IMG/VR virus record: IMGVR_UViG_3300037225_001468 | Span: 53,742-117,741 of that record | From: a virus | DNA length: 64,000 bases | Strand: one strand, 5' to 3' | Shown: positions 17,540 through 26,686 of the stretch, one piece after another | Numbering within the stretch: position 1 is the first letter of the stretch | How the letters are laid out: every line of letters starts with the position of its first letter | The notes under the pieces: model-generated | The model's input: only the letters and a program-made list of their open reading frames with translations | What the model was told of the DNA's origin: nothing | Databases searched by the model: none | Made by a program: the position numbers and the translations under genes

Positions 17540-18313
17540 ATGTATTCAAAAAATTTATCATTTGTAGTCCAGGGACCAATTATTGATAAAGATAATTGCA
17601 CTATTAGGTGCCTGTCGTCGATAAGAAAGTATTTTCCTCAGTCAGAAATTATTTTATCTACATGGCCTAATTATGATGTAAAAAATATATCTTATGATAA
17701 ACTGGTTGTTTCATATAACGATCCTGGAGATCATTATATGAATTTAAATAGACAGATAATTACCACACAAAGAGGGTTAGAAAAAGCTTCTAATGATACA
17801 TCTATAAAGATACGAACAGATATCATATTTAGTAACGATAATATTTTACAATATTATGGAAAATGGAATATAAAGAATATAATGCCGGTTTTTGATGATA
17901 TTATTATGGTATCTAATATGCAAACTATAGATCCAGAAAATAATGTAGAAATGAAAAGTTGGCACAGATGTTTTAATCCAAGCGACTGGGCTATTATGGG
18001 AGCAACTTCTGATCTGGGATTTTTATTTGATATTCCTCTGATAGATAATAGTGTAGAGTTCACCATTAGTCCTGAACAATATATTTGGTTACACACTATA
18101 CAAAAAAAATATCCAGAAATAAAATTAAAAAACATGACAGAAGTTAATAGTGACTTGATAGAAAAAACTTTGATTTTTTATGCTTGTAATTTAACTATTT
18201 TGAATATATATAGTCAATTTGGAATATATTCAGAAAAATATAAGTATCAAAATGAGTTGGACAATCATTTTATGCAACATCAAAAATGGTTAGATTATAG
18301 AGAAAAACTATGA
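17540..18313 (+). CDS. WavE-like lipopolysaccharide synthesis protein
   Basis: 257 aa. Seen: LSFVVQGPI at residues 6-14, CLSSIRKYFP, IILSTWPNYDV, NLNRQIITTQRGL and IKIRTDIIF, in the order of the WavE family (PF07507), first linked to Vibrio cholerae core-oligosaccharide synthesis and thought to be a glycosyltransferase. Length is slightly short but the whole domain is present. Confidence 0.75.
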   Translation: MYSKNLSFVVQGPIIDKDNCTIRCLSSIRKYFPQSEIILSTWPNYDVKNISYDKLVVSYNDPGDHYMNLNRQIITTQRGLEKASNDTSIKIRTDIIFSNDNILQYYGKWNIKNIMPVFDDIIMVSNMQTIDPENNVEMKSWHRCFNPSDWAIMGATSDLGFLFDIPLIDNSVEFTISPEQYIWLHTIQKKYPEIKLKNMTEVNSDLIEKTLIFYACNLTILNIYSQFGIYSEKYKYQNELDNHFMQHQKWLDYREKL

Positions 18314-19125
18314 ATATTATATATTTTATTACACATAAAACTTTAACTAAAGAAAACGCAAGAATGTCTTTGTTGTCTTTAAAAAATCAAAATTTTGATT
18401 TTCATTGGAATGCTTTATGTATATATAATTCTCATCAAGAAGATATTAATAATAGTGAGATTAAAAATATTATTGATCAATTTGGATTAAAATATGATCT
18501 CATAGATTTTCTTTCTGAAACAAATACTAAAACTCTCGCACAAGATATTCATCATATATCCTGTCACGCAAAAAAAAATGTTTCTGATAATGATAAAATT
18601 CTTTTATTAAAATCAGATTATTATTTATCTGTAAATTTTAACAAAAGTATCAATTCTATTTTAGATAATAATTTTATTTTTTCTTTACCTATCTATAATG
18701 CTAAAGAGTGGGTATTAAGTGATGATATAATAAAAAAATCTTTAGAAATAGACTTTAAGTATGTAGATAACGAAACATATTATAGAGGATCAGATATTTT
18801 TGAGCCTAAAGAAGAATTCGGATTACATTTAAACATTAAAGATACTGATGATAAAATTAAGTTTGTTTCTCATTGTGTAAAAGGAGATTTTAATTGTCAT
18901 GTTCTTGATGGTTGTGCTATAAAAAACTTAAATATTGAGAAAAATGATATGGAGGCAAGTTGGGGAGGAATGGGAAATTCTATTAATTCTCTTAGAGAAT
19001 TTAGAGTTAAATTTTTGAATAATTTAGATTGTTTTGCTATTCATATGTTTCATGATATTATTTCTAAAAATAGAAAAGAAGTTAGAAAAGATGATAGAAA
19101 AAACTTTTTAGGACAAAGGTATTAA
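18310..19125 (+). CDS. Putative glycosyltransferase of unassigned family
   Basis: 271 aa. The opening NIIYFITHKTLTKENARMS resembles the first strand and helix of GT-A enzymes, and DKILLLKSDYYLS near 97 occupies the DxD position but lacks a full acidic pair. ATGA overlap with the WavE-like gene. Assigned mainly by context. Confidence 0.45.
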   Translation: MNIIYFITHKTLTKENARMSLLSLKNQNFDFHWNALCIYNSHQEDINNSEIKNIIDQFGLKYDLIDFLSETNTKTLAQDIHHISCHAKKNVSDNDKILLLKSDYYLSVNFNKSINSILDNNFIFSLPIYNAKEWVLSDDIIKKSLEIDFKYVDNETYYRGSDIFEPKEEFGLHLNIKDTDDKIKFVSHCVKGDFNCHVLDGCAIKNLNIEKNDMEASWGGMGNSINSLREFRVKFLNNLDCFAIHMFHDIISKNRKEVRKDDRKNFLGQRY

Positions 19126-19127
19126 GG

Positions 19128-19820
19128 ATGAAAACAAAAGAAGATTATGCAAATATGCAAAAATTTTGGTATGATAAAAACGTAAAATGGATGGACGATA
19201 CCGGTAATCACAGAGAACATGATAAGAATAATGATTATTGGGAGATATTACTTAAGCCAATGTTTGAAAATCATTTTGATTATGTTCTAGATTTTGGATG
19301 TGGACATGGTAGGAATATATCTAATATTTTAAAGAATAGTAGTTGTTTAAGATGTGATGGAGTGGACATTTCAAGTGAAAATATAAAATATACTGAAAAA
19401 AATTTAAATAAAGAGATTGAAGATAAGAACAGATATAAACTTTATGTTAATAATGGAATAGATATTAAAATAATAGATAATGATAGTTATAATTTTATTG
19501 TTTCAACAATTGTTTTTCAACATATTTGTGTTTATGAAATAAGATATAATTTATTAAAAGATATTTATAGGATTTTAAAACAAGATGGTATATTTTCATT
19601 TCAGATGGGATTCGGTTTTGGACACAAGGCTGCTGCCGATTATTATGATAATATATATGATGCAGAAGGTACAAATTCTTTATATGATGTTAGAGTGGAA
19701 AAATCAGAATATATAGAAAATGATTTAAAAAATATTGGATATAAAAATATATCATATATTATATCAAAATCATATTTAGACAGTCATGAAAATTGGATTT
19801 ATTTTAAGGCTAAAAAATGA
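19128..19820 (+). CDS. Class I SAM-dependent methyltransferase
   Basis: 230 aa. VLDFGCGHGRNI near residue 49 is motif I, GVDISSENI the acidic-loop motif, and FSFQMGFGFG a post-motif strand. The first 20 residues (TKEDYANMQKFWYD) match the start of the oppositely oriented methyltransferase at 21175-21909, so the two are paralogues. Probably methylates a sugar or lipid-linked intermediate; the substrate is not evident. Confidence 0.75.
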   Translation: MKTKEDYANMQKFWYDKNVKWMDDTGNHREHDKNNDYWEILLKPMFENHFDYVLDFGCGHGRNISNILKNSSCLRCDGVDISSENIKYTEKNLNKEIEDKNRYKLYVNNGIDIKIIDNDSYNFIVSTIVFQHICVYEIRYNLLKDIYRILKQDGIFSFQMGFGFGHKAAADYYDNIYDAEGTNSLYDVRVEKSEYIENDLKNIGYKNISYIISKSYLDSHENWIYFKAKK

Positions 19821-20554
19821 AAATAGCATTATGTTTATCTGGTTTCTTGAGGAATTTTGATAAAACTTTTTCTTTTTGGAAAAAATATTTATTTGATATA
19901 TATAATGTGGATATTTTTATAGATACATGGAATACAATAGATTATAATAGTGACGTTGCCTCTCAAGATGTGTTATCTGCATTTCAAAAAAACATTAAGA
20001 ATATTAATATAGAAAAAAGGATTATAAATTTTAATAAAAATATAATGTTGTCACATTTTAGACAGGCTACAAATGGGAATATTAATAATCCTATTTCTAT
20101 GTTTTATAAAATAAAGTCTTGTTATCTTTTATGTAAACAGTCGAGTGTTAATTATGATATAATTATTAGAGCAAGACCTGATTTATTTATTATTTCTCCT
20201 TTTATATTTGAGGAAGATTATAATCAATATATTTATGTTCCTACTCATGATTTTCATAATGACTTTGATAAAATAGGAAGAGTAGAATATAAAGATTATT
20301 TATTAAAAAAGTATGTAGATTTTCAAAAAGATGAATTGCAGGGAAATGGGTTAATAAAAGAACAAGGATTATTAGATCATTTAGCGTATTCTTCTGTGAA
20401 TAATATGGAAGCATATTCTGGGGTTTATGATAATTATGAAAAGTATTATCAAGAAGGATGTAATGTAAGGCCGGAGATTATATTGGCTTATCATCTTTTA
20501 AATAACAATATTAAAACAAAAAGTTTTCTTTGTAATTTTAGGATAAATTTATGA
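19817..20554 (+). CDS. Glycosyltransferase-like protein
   Basis: 245 aa. Begins IALCLSGFLRNFDKTF, a start seen in putative glycosyltransferases of surface-polysaccharide loci, and has YDIIIRARPDLFI near 117, resembling the RxRxD motif of those proteins. Overlaps both neighbours by 4 nt. Function inferred from these motifs and context. Confidence 0.5.
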   Translation: MKIALCLSGFLRNFDKTFSFWKKYLFDIYNVDIFIDTWNTIDYNSDVASQDVLSAFQKNIKNINIEKRIINFNKNIMLSHFRQATNGNINNPISMFYKIKSCYLLCKQSSVNYDIIIRARPDLFIISPFIFEEDYNQYIYVPTHDFHNDFDKIGRVEYKDYLLKKYVDFQKDELQGNGLIKEQGLLDHLAYSSVNNMEAYSGVYDNYEKYYQEGCNVRPEIILAYHLLNNNIKTKSFLCNFRINL

Positions 20555-21168
20555 AATGGACATTTGGAATTGTTACTGCTGGAGGACAAGAAGATAGAAT
20601 CATGTTGATGATAGAATCTATAGAAAAACAAAATATTCCTATTAACGATTATGAAATAATTATAGTAGGAAATTGTAAAATACAAAGAAATAATTTAAAA
20701 AATTTAGATTTTAATGAAAACATAAAACCTGGATGGATTACTCGTAAAAAAAACATGATATCTCAAGTGTCTTTTTTTAATAATGTTTGTCTTATGCACG
20801 ATTATATTATATTATTAGATGATTGGTATAAAAATTTTGTTAATTTTGGAGAAGATTGGGATGTATGTATGAATAGAATAGAAAGAATGGATGGTAAGAG
20901 ATATAGAGATTGGACATTATGGATGCCAGATAATATACCATATGAAGATCATTCTAGAATTAAAGACATGTATGTTTCTGGGGCTTATTTTTGTGCAAAA
21001 AAACAATTTTTATTACAATATCCCTTTGACGAAAATAGAGTGTGGGGCAGAGGAGAAGACCTGGAGTGGTCTATGCGAGTTAGGGGACATTGGAATTATA
21101 AGTGTAATTCTAATTCAATAGTGAGATTGTTAAAAAAGCCAGTATGCACTACAGGTTGTCATGATTGA
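20551..21168 (+). CDS. Family 2-like glycosyltransferase
   Basis: 205 aa. WTFGIVTAGGQEDRI at the start, ITRKKNMIS near 66, a DYIILLDDW acidic motif near 90 and WGRGEDLEWSMRVR near 170, the usual ED acid-base region of family 2 enzymes. Last + strand gene before the convergent methyltransferase. Confidence 0.65.
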   Translation: MKWTFGIVTAGGQEDRIMLMIESIEKQNIPINDYEIIIVGNCKIQRNNLKNLDFNENIKPGWITRKKNMISQVSFFNNVCLMHDYIILLDDWYKNFVNFGEDWDVCMNRIERMDGKRYRDWTLWMPDNIPYEDHSRIKDMYVSGAYFCAKKQFLLQYPFDENRVWGRGEDLEWSMRVRGHWNYKCNSNSIVRLLKKPVCTTGCHD

Positions 21169-21174
21169 AAAATA

Positions 21175-21909
21175 TTATAATTTTTTGCATATAATAAATA
21201 TCCAGTGTGAAGGCCAATATTGAGAATGTGAAAAACCATTAAAATTATTATATTTATCACTTACTTGAAAAAAAGATATTTTTACATCTGAAAACAATGA
21301 TGCAAAGTCTTCTTTCATTAAATTAATACAATTATCATTTACTATTACATCGCATCCTGCATTAGTTTTTTCGGCATCGAATTTATCTATATCCCAAGTG
21401 ACATGTGGTTTTTCATTAAAAGTTGAATGATATGCAAGTTGTATGGAAATAAATCCATTTGGTTTTAATGCTCTTGACATACTTTCAAGTATCATCTTTC
21501 TGATAGTTCTGGAGGCTATGTGTTGCATACAGATTGAACTATAAATAAGATCGTAGCTCTCTAGTGAGACTGGTCCAACATCGCCTCCATTAGTTAAATA
21601 GAATTGAGAGTTTGGATATTTTGTTTTGGCGATGTTAATTAGTCTTATAGATATATCTGCTCCATCTACTCTTTGAAATAGTGGAGACATTCGATTGATC
21701 ATTCTACCTGGTCCACAACCAAAGTCTAATGCTATTTTATCTTTAGTTGTTTGGAACAGAGGACGATTAATATCACCATCATAATGTAATAAATATTTTT
21801 CATATGGAAATTGTTCGTGCCACCCCCAATGACCGACAATATCTTCTGGACTGTCTAGTCCATCGTAGTATGTTCTTTGCATGTCTATATAATTTTGTTT
21901 TGTAGTCAT
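21175..21909 (-). CDS. Class I SAM-dependent methyltransferase
   Basis: 244 aa. Motif I is ALDFGCGPGRMI near residue 79, followed by GADISIRLI and YDLIYSSICMQH. Its start (TKQNYIDMQRTYYDG) is shared with the + strand methyltransferase at 19128, so the pair probably arose by duplication with inversion. Its start codon lies inside a 21-bp inverted repeat shared with the divergent HAD gene at 21979, and its TATAAT-like sequence is only 4 nt from the ATG. Confidence 0.78.
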   Translation of the reverse strand: MTTKQNYIDMQRTYYDGLDSPEDIVGHWGWHEQFPYEKYLLHYDGDINRPLFQTTKDKIALDFGCGPGRMINRMSPLFQRVDGADISIRLINIAKTKYPNSQFYLTNGGDVGPVSLESYDLIYSSICMQHIASRTIRKMILESMSRALKPNGFISIQLAYHSTFNEKPHVTWDIDKFDAEKTNAGCDVIVNDNCINLMKEDFASLFSDVKISFFQVSDKYNNFNGFSHSQYWPSHWIFIICKKL

Positions 21910-21981
21910 AGTGATTATATCGGAATAAAAGGTAAAAAATTTTAAACAATTTTTAAAAAATATTCCGATATAAACATTATG
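21907..21981. promoter_or_regulatory. Symmetrical divergent promoter/operator with 21-bp inverted repeat
   Basis: Between divergent genes, 21907-21927 and 21961-21981 are inverted copies matching at 19 of 21 positions, each reading TATTCCGATATAA then CA(T/C)TATG with the ATG being the start codon. The inner 12 bp (TATTCCGATATA) match perfectly. The 33-bp centre is almost pure A/T. Each arm holds a -10-like TATAA(T/A) 4 nt before the ATG, so transcripts could be leaderless; alternatively the arms are operator half-sites. Confidence 0.55.
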
Positions 21982-22599
21982 ATTAAGGCAATATTGTATG
22001 ATCTTGATGGTGTTTTAGTTGACGCCTGTGATTGGCATTATGAATCATTGAATTTAGCGCTTAAAAGGGTTGCTAATTATGAGATATCAAGACAAAAACA
22101 CTTAGATACTTTTAATGGTATTCCTACAAAAAGAAAACTAGAGATATTGAAAGAAATGAAAGTTCTTCGTGAAGACCAGTTTGATAAGGTTTGGAAATTA
22201 AAACAGGAATATACTATAGATGTTATAAAACAAAAAGCTCATTTTGATGGTTATAAAATAAAACTTCATAAATATACAAAAGGCATAGGTATTGTGTCGG
22301 CATGTGTGACTAATTCTATTGCAAAAACTGCCAGTTTAATGCTGGAATATACTGGACAGCTTTCATATATGGAATTTGTTGTTTCAAATGAAGATGTAAA
22401 AGAATCGAAACCTAGTCCAATGCCATACATATATGCTACACATAAACTGGGGTTAATGGCCAAAGATATTTTAGTAGTAGAAGATTCACCAAAAGGTATA
22501 GAGTCGGCTTATGCTTCTGGATGTCAAGTTTTAGAAGTAAAAGGTTGTTATGATGTTATTGAAGAAATAATAGAAAAAGTTATTAAGGAGAAAATCTAA
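21979..22599 (+). CDS. HAD-family sugar phosphatase or phosphomutase
   Basis: 206 aa. YDLDGVLVDACDWHYESL at the N-terminus has the nucleophile Asp and the cap-domain entry typical of beta-phosphoglucomutase/phosphoglycolate-phosphatase-like HADs. ESKPSPMPY near 132 gives the conserved Lys, and VVEDSPKGIESA near 158 the metal-binding acids. It precedes a sugar nucleotidyltransferase by one base, so preparation of a sugar phosphate is likely. Substrate unknown. Confidence 0.78.
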   Translation: MIKAILYDLDGVLVDACDWHYESLNLALKRVANYEISRQKHLDTFNGIPTKRKLEILKEMKVLREDQFDKVWKLKQEYTIDVIKQKAHFDGYKIKLHKYTKGIGIVSACVTNSIAKTASLMLEYTGQLSYMEFVVSNEDVKESKPSPMPYIYATHKLGLMAKDILVVEDSPKGIESAYASGCQVLEVKGCYDVIEEIIEKVIKEKI

Positions 22600-23334
22600 A
22601 TGGTAAATATAGTTATTCCAATGGCGGGTCGTGGAAAAAGATTTACTGAAGCAGGATATGCTTGTCCTAAACCTTTTATTGATGTTAATGGTAAACCTAT
22701 GATTATTAGAGTTGTTGAAAACTTAAAGATTAGTGATACATGTTGTTTTATTTTTATTTGTCTTCAAGAGTTTATTGATAAATTTGGAAGCACATTTGAG
22801 AAAATGATACGTGATTGTATTGGTAATAATTTTAAGATAGTTATTGTAAACCAGGTTACAGAGGGAGCGGCTTGCACAGTCCTTTTAACAGAGAAATATA
22901 TTAACAATGATGATGAGTTAGTTATAGCTAATTGTGACCAGTTGGTTTTAGATAATGATTTTAATCAAAAATCTATTGATTATTATAGAAAACATAAAGT
23001 AGATGGAGGAATACTTTGTTTTTTAAATGATTCACCCAAGTGGAGTTATGTAAAATTATCTAACAGTAAAATAGTAGAAGTAGTTGAAAAACAGGTAGTA
23101 AGTAATTTAGCAACAGTCGGCATTTATTATTTTAGTAAAGGCAAAACCTTTGTTGATTGTGCTAAAAGTATGATATTAAACAATATGCGTGTAAATGGAG
23201 AGTTTTATGTAGCTCCAGTGTTTAATGGCATGATTATTCGTGGATTAAGTGTTTTACCATTTTTAGTTAATGAAATGGTTGGACTTGGTGTTCCAGAAGA
23301 TTTAGAAAGATATGAGAATGGAGATTATATTTGA
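22600..23334 (+). CDS. Sugar-phosphate nucleotidyltransferase
   Basis: 244 aa. PMAGRGKRFTEAGYACPKPF near residue 7 is the nucleotide-binding loop of the NTP_transferase family (PF00483), with the catalytic-type PKP lysine; ANCDQLV near 110 is the metal-binding Asp. It would activate a hexose phosphate for the neighbouring glycosyltransferases. AAGGAG upstream. The nucleotide (CTP, UTP, GTP or dTTP) cannot be assigned. Confidence 0.78.
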   Translation: MVNIVIPMAGRGKRFTEAGYACPKPFIDVNGKPMIIRVVENLKISDTCCFIFICLQEFIDKFGSTFEKMIRDCIGNNFKIVIVNQVTEGAACTVLLTEKYINNDDELVIANCDQLVLDNDFNQKSIDYYRKHKVDGGILCFLNDSPKWSYVKLSNSKIVEVVEKQVVSNLATVGIYYFSKGKTFVDCAKSMILNNMRVNGEFYVAPVFNGMIIRGLSVLPFLVNEMVGLGVPEDLERYENGDYI

Positions 23335-23984
23335 TAGGCTTTTTTCATATAGCAACTATTGGTAATTATAAATCTGTTATAGAGGAAATTTTTAATTCTA
23401 TATGTGAAAGTGGTATTTTATTAGAAATAAACCAGTTAAATATATGTATTGTTGGTAATGGAGATGTAAATATAAAGAATAATGAAAAAATTATTATTCA
23501 TAGATTAGGGGACATAGGGCTTTATGAGTTTCCAACATTACAGATTTTAGAAAATACAGCACAGATCTCTGATGATAATTTATTTTATATACATACTAAA
23601 GGTGTTGGAACAGAAAATAATGAATGTATAGATGATTGGCGAAAATACATGATTTATTTTATTATTAAAAAATATAAAAAGTGTAATGAAGAACTTGATA
23701 AGGGATTCGATGTTGTAGGTGTGGACTGGAGAAATGAACCAGTAGGACATTTTTCAGGAAATTTTTGGTGGACTAAAAGTTCTTATATAAAAAGTTTGCC
23801 AAAAATAAAAGATATATCTCAAGAAAACTATCCAAGAGTTTTAACATTAAGACATAATGCTGAGTTTTGGATAGGAATGAATAAGGAAGCAAAAATAAAA
23901 TCCTTATGGGATTGTGGAATAAACCAATATCAAAGACACTTACATAGATATGAAAGTTTTAATTATATTAATAAGGACTTTTAG
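23331..23984 (+). CDS. Putative glycosyltransferase with HTKG motif
   Basis: 217 aa from a TTG start that overlaps the previous stop (TTGA). FYIHTKGVG near residue 85 and FSGNFWWTKSSYI near 141 are found together in a family of predicted polysaccharide glycosyltransferases. DVVGVDWRN lies between. Evidence for sugar transfer is indirect. Confidence 0.55.
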   Translation: MIGFFHIATIGNYKSVIEEIFNSICESGILLEINQLNICIVGNGDVNIKNNEKIIIHRLGDIGLYEFPTLQILENTAQISDDNLFYIHTKGVGTENNECIDDWRKYMIYFIIKKYKKCNEELDKGFDVVGVDWRNEPVGHFSGNFWWTKSSYIKSLPKIKDISQENYPRVLTLRHNAEFWIGMNKEAKIKSLWDCGINQYQRHLHRYESFNYINKDF

Positions 23985-24000
23985 AAAAGATAAAATTACT

Positions 24001-24633
24001 ATGAAAACATTAGATCAAATAAAAGAATATGTTGTGAATGTAGGTTCTAATAGTGTAGGAGTTTTTGGTGGAAATTTTGAAGGAGGATATGAACTTCAGC
24101 AAGATATAGTTGAAGTTAGTGAATTTATTATGGATCACCAAACTGCTAATATACAAAACTATATTGAAATAGGGTGTGCCGCTGGTGGATTTACAAGGTT
24201 ATTTTGTGATATTATTAACGTTGAAAATGTTTATACAATAGATCTGGGTAATCATCCTTCGATTGATAATATTAAAAATCCTAAAGCTCTTGATAGGAAT
24301 ATAAAAAACACTCGTCATACAGGAGGATTTGAAAGATTTATAGGAGATAGTCATTCTCAAGAATGTAAAGAATGGATACAAAAACAAAATGTTAAGTTTG
24401 ATTTTGTTTTTATAGATGGAGATCATAGTTATGGGGGAGTTAGACAGGACACAGAACTGGTTTTACCGTATATTAATTTAGGCTGTATTGTTATGTATCA
24501 TGATCATATAGTTGTTAATGATATTGTTGTTTTTGTAAAAGAATTAAAAAATAATCTTTTTCCAGATTTAAGTTTTGTAAAAGAATATAAAGGGTATCTT
24601 GTTAAAGGAATAGCCGTGTTTACTAAGAAATAA
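24001..24633 (+). CDS. Class I SAM methyltransferase-like protein (Methyltransf_24 type)
   Basis: 210 aa from ATG 24001, which follows the preceding stop; an ATG at 23950 lies inside that gene. YIEIGCAAGGFTRLF near residue 58 is motif I, YTIDLGNH the following acidic strand, and FVFIDGDHSYGG near 137 the typical Methyltransf_24 Asp-His motif. Likely a sugar O-methyltransferase, inferred from the cluster. Confidence 0.7.
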   Translation: MKTLDQIKEYVVNVGSNSVGVFGGNFEGGYELQQDIVEVSEFIMDHQTANIQNYIEIGCAAGGFTRLFCDIINVENVYTIDLGNHPSIDNIKNPKALDRNIKNTRHTGGFERFIGDSHSQECKEWIQKQNVKFDFVFIDGDHSYGGVRQDTELVLPYINLGCIVMYHDHIVVNDIVVFVKELKNNLFPDLSFVKEYKGYLVKGIAVFTKK

Positions 24634-24671
24634 TATCGTGTGAGAAAAACTAATTTTTAGGAGATTGTAAT

Positions 24672-25142
24672 ATGTATGAGCATATTAAAGACTTAGATAT
24701 TAAAAAAACTTTAGAAACTTATAAACCTCTTTTAGATTCTTGTAAAAATAAACCACTTGATTTAAGTGGATATAGAGTTGAAAAACATTGGGGATATGAA
24801 ATTTGGCTTGAAGTTAATGAATTTTATGCATACAAGTTAATTCATATGAATCTTGGATGCCGTTGTAGTTTGCAATCTCATGCCATTAAGGTTGAAGCTA
24901 ATTATGTTATAGATGGAGAGGCAGAAGTTCTTTTAGAAAATGATAAAGGAGAAATGGAATCTACTATTTATACCGTGGGACAGGGATGGTGTGTGCCTGC
25001 TGGTAAAAAACATAGAGTTATTGCCAAAACTGCATATACGGCATTAGAGGTCTCAACTCCCCATCTTGATGATATTACAAGATTTGCTGATGACATGAAT
25101 AGGGGAAATGGAAAAATAGAATCAGAACATAAAAAACAATGA
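24672..25142 (+). CDS. Cupin of the mannose-6-phosphate isomerase type II class
   Basis: 156 aa. VEKHWGYEIWL near residue 36, LQSHAIKVEANYVIDGEAEV near 73 and QGWCVPAGKKHRV near 111 give the cupin histidines and match the C-terminal domain of type II phosphomannose isomerases. The stand-alone domain may isomerise or epimerise a sugar phosphate. AGGAGATTGTAAT before ATG. It opens a cluster of sugar-precursor genes. Confidence 0.7.
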   Translation: MYEHIKDLDIKKTLETYKPLLDSCKNKPLDLSGYRVEKHWGYEIWLEVNEFYAYKLIHMNLGCRCSLQSHAIKVEANYVIDGEAEVLLENDKGEMESTIYTVGQGWCVPAGKKHRVIAKTAYTALEVSTPHLDDITRFADDMNRGNGKIESEHKKQ

Positions 25143-26686
25143 ATTATAAACTTTGTATCATGTGTGCTGGAGTAGGATCAAGAGTCCAAATATACTCTAA
25201 TCTTCATAAGGCATTATTACCAATAGGTAATAGGGCAGTTATTTCTAGAATATTAGATAGTTTTCCAAAAGAAGTAGAAATAGTTATAGCATTAGGATAT
25301 ATGGCAGATCAGGTAAGATCTTTTTTAGAATATGCACATTATGATAGAAAATTTACTTTTGTTTATGTAGATAATTATGACAAAGTTGGTTCTGGTCCGG
25401 GTTACAGTTTGCTACAATGTAAAAACTTTTTACAATGTCCTTTTGTTTTTACTTCTGCTGATACTATTGTAGATAAAGAAGAAAATAATCTTATACCTGA
25501 TAAAAATTGGATTGGTATAGGATATATTCCGGAAAATAAATCAGGAGGTTCTTTTTTGCTGTATGATGAGAGAAAAGGTTTATACTATGGTAAGGGGACA
25601 AATGTGTTCGTTGGTATGGCTGGTATATTTGATTTTGAAAAATTCTGGAATGGTCTAGAAAATTCCAAGTTACAATTGGGAGAATATCAGGTAGTTAACG
25701 GTCTTTCTGTTATCAATAATTTTGTTGTGAAAAGATTTAATTCTTGGCAGGACACTGGAAGTGTTGATAATTATAATAATACATTATCTAAATATGGAAA
25801 GATTGTAGAAAATAAAAAAAATGAAGTTATATATATAGAAAACAATAGAGTTATTAAGTTATATTCTAATTCACATAGTATTGATAATAGAATAAAAAGA
25901 TCTAAAATTTTACACGATTTTGTTCCAAGTGTAAAAAAAATAAATGAAAATATGTATGGATATGATTATATTAATGGAAAACTTTTGTCGGATGTTAAAG
26001 ATGAAAAAATTTTTGATGCTTTTTATGATTTTTTGGAAAAGTTTATTATTAAAGCAAATACATTTAATTTAGATGCCTTCAAAAAAGATTGTATTAAAAT
26101 ACATAAAGATAAAACATATGAAAGAGTGAAACAAAATAAATATTTACAAGAGCTTGATGGTATTAAAGAAATTAATGGTATATCTATTAGACCAATAGAT
26201 AAATTATTAGATGAAATTGACTGGATACAAATTATAGATAGTGCTATTCCGATTTATTTTCATGGTGATTTACAGCCAGAAAATATTATATGTAGTGAAA
26301 ATAATTTTATTTTAATAGATTGGAGAGAAGCGTTTGGTGATAGTCTTGAAATAGGTGACCTTTATTATGATTTAGGAAAATTATATCATGCTATTATAGT
26401 AAATGGAGAAGTTATTAGAAGAAAACAATTTTCTATTGACATCATAGATAATAGGGCTTTTATTAATATAAGTGTTAATAATAATTTACTTGTGCTTTTA
26501 AGTAAATTTGTAGATTTTTGTAAAAAGAAACAATATGACTGGAATAAAGTTTTATTGTTAGGAGCACTACAGTACATTAATATATCATCTGTGCATTTTG
26601 GAGATTATTCAAGATTCTTATTTCTATTTGGTAAGTTATGTTTAGAAAAATATTTTCAAAAAGAGATAAAAAATGAAATATTATGA
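25139..26686 (+). CDS. Bifunctional nucleotidyltransferase / APH-type sugar kinase
   Basis: 515 aa. Residues 1-230 are a nucleotidyltransferase: CAGVGSRV and KALLPIGNRAV form the nucleotide loop, TSADTIV the metal site. Residues about 235-480 are an aminoglycoside/choline-kinase-like domain with HGDLQPENII (His375-Asp377) and LIDWREAFGD as catalytic and Mg loops. Such fusions occur in capsule and heptose loci and would phosphorylate a substrate and then activate it with a nucleotide. The order here (transferase first, kinase second) is clear; the substrate is not. Overlaps the next gene by 14 nt. Confidence 0.78.
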   Translation: MNYKLCIMCAGVGSRVQIYSNLHKALLPIGNRAVISRILDSFPKEVEIVIALGYMADQVRSFLEYAHYDRKFTFVYVDNYDKVGSGPGYSLLQCKNFLQCPFVFTSADTIVDKEENNLIPDKNWIGIGYIPENKSGGSFLLYDERKGLYYGKGTNVFVGMAGIFDFEKFWNGLENSKLQLGEYQVVNGLSVINNFVVKRFNSWQDTGSVDNYNNTLSKYGKIVENKKNEVIYIENNRVIKLYSNSHSIDNRIKRSKILHDFVPSVKKINENMYGYDYINGKLLSDVKDEKIFDAFYDFLEKFIIKANTFNLDAFKKDCIKIHKDKTYERVKQNKYLQELDGIKEINGISIRPIDKLLDEIDWIQIIDSAIPIYFHGDLQPENIICSENNFILIDWREAFGDSLEIGDLYYDLGKLYHAIIVNGEVIRRKQFSIDIIDNRAFINISVNNNLLVLLSKFVDFCKKKQYDWNKVLLLGALQYINISSVHFGDYSRFLFLFGKLCLEKYFQKEIKNEIL

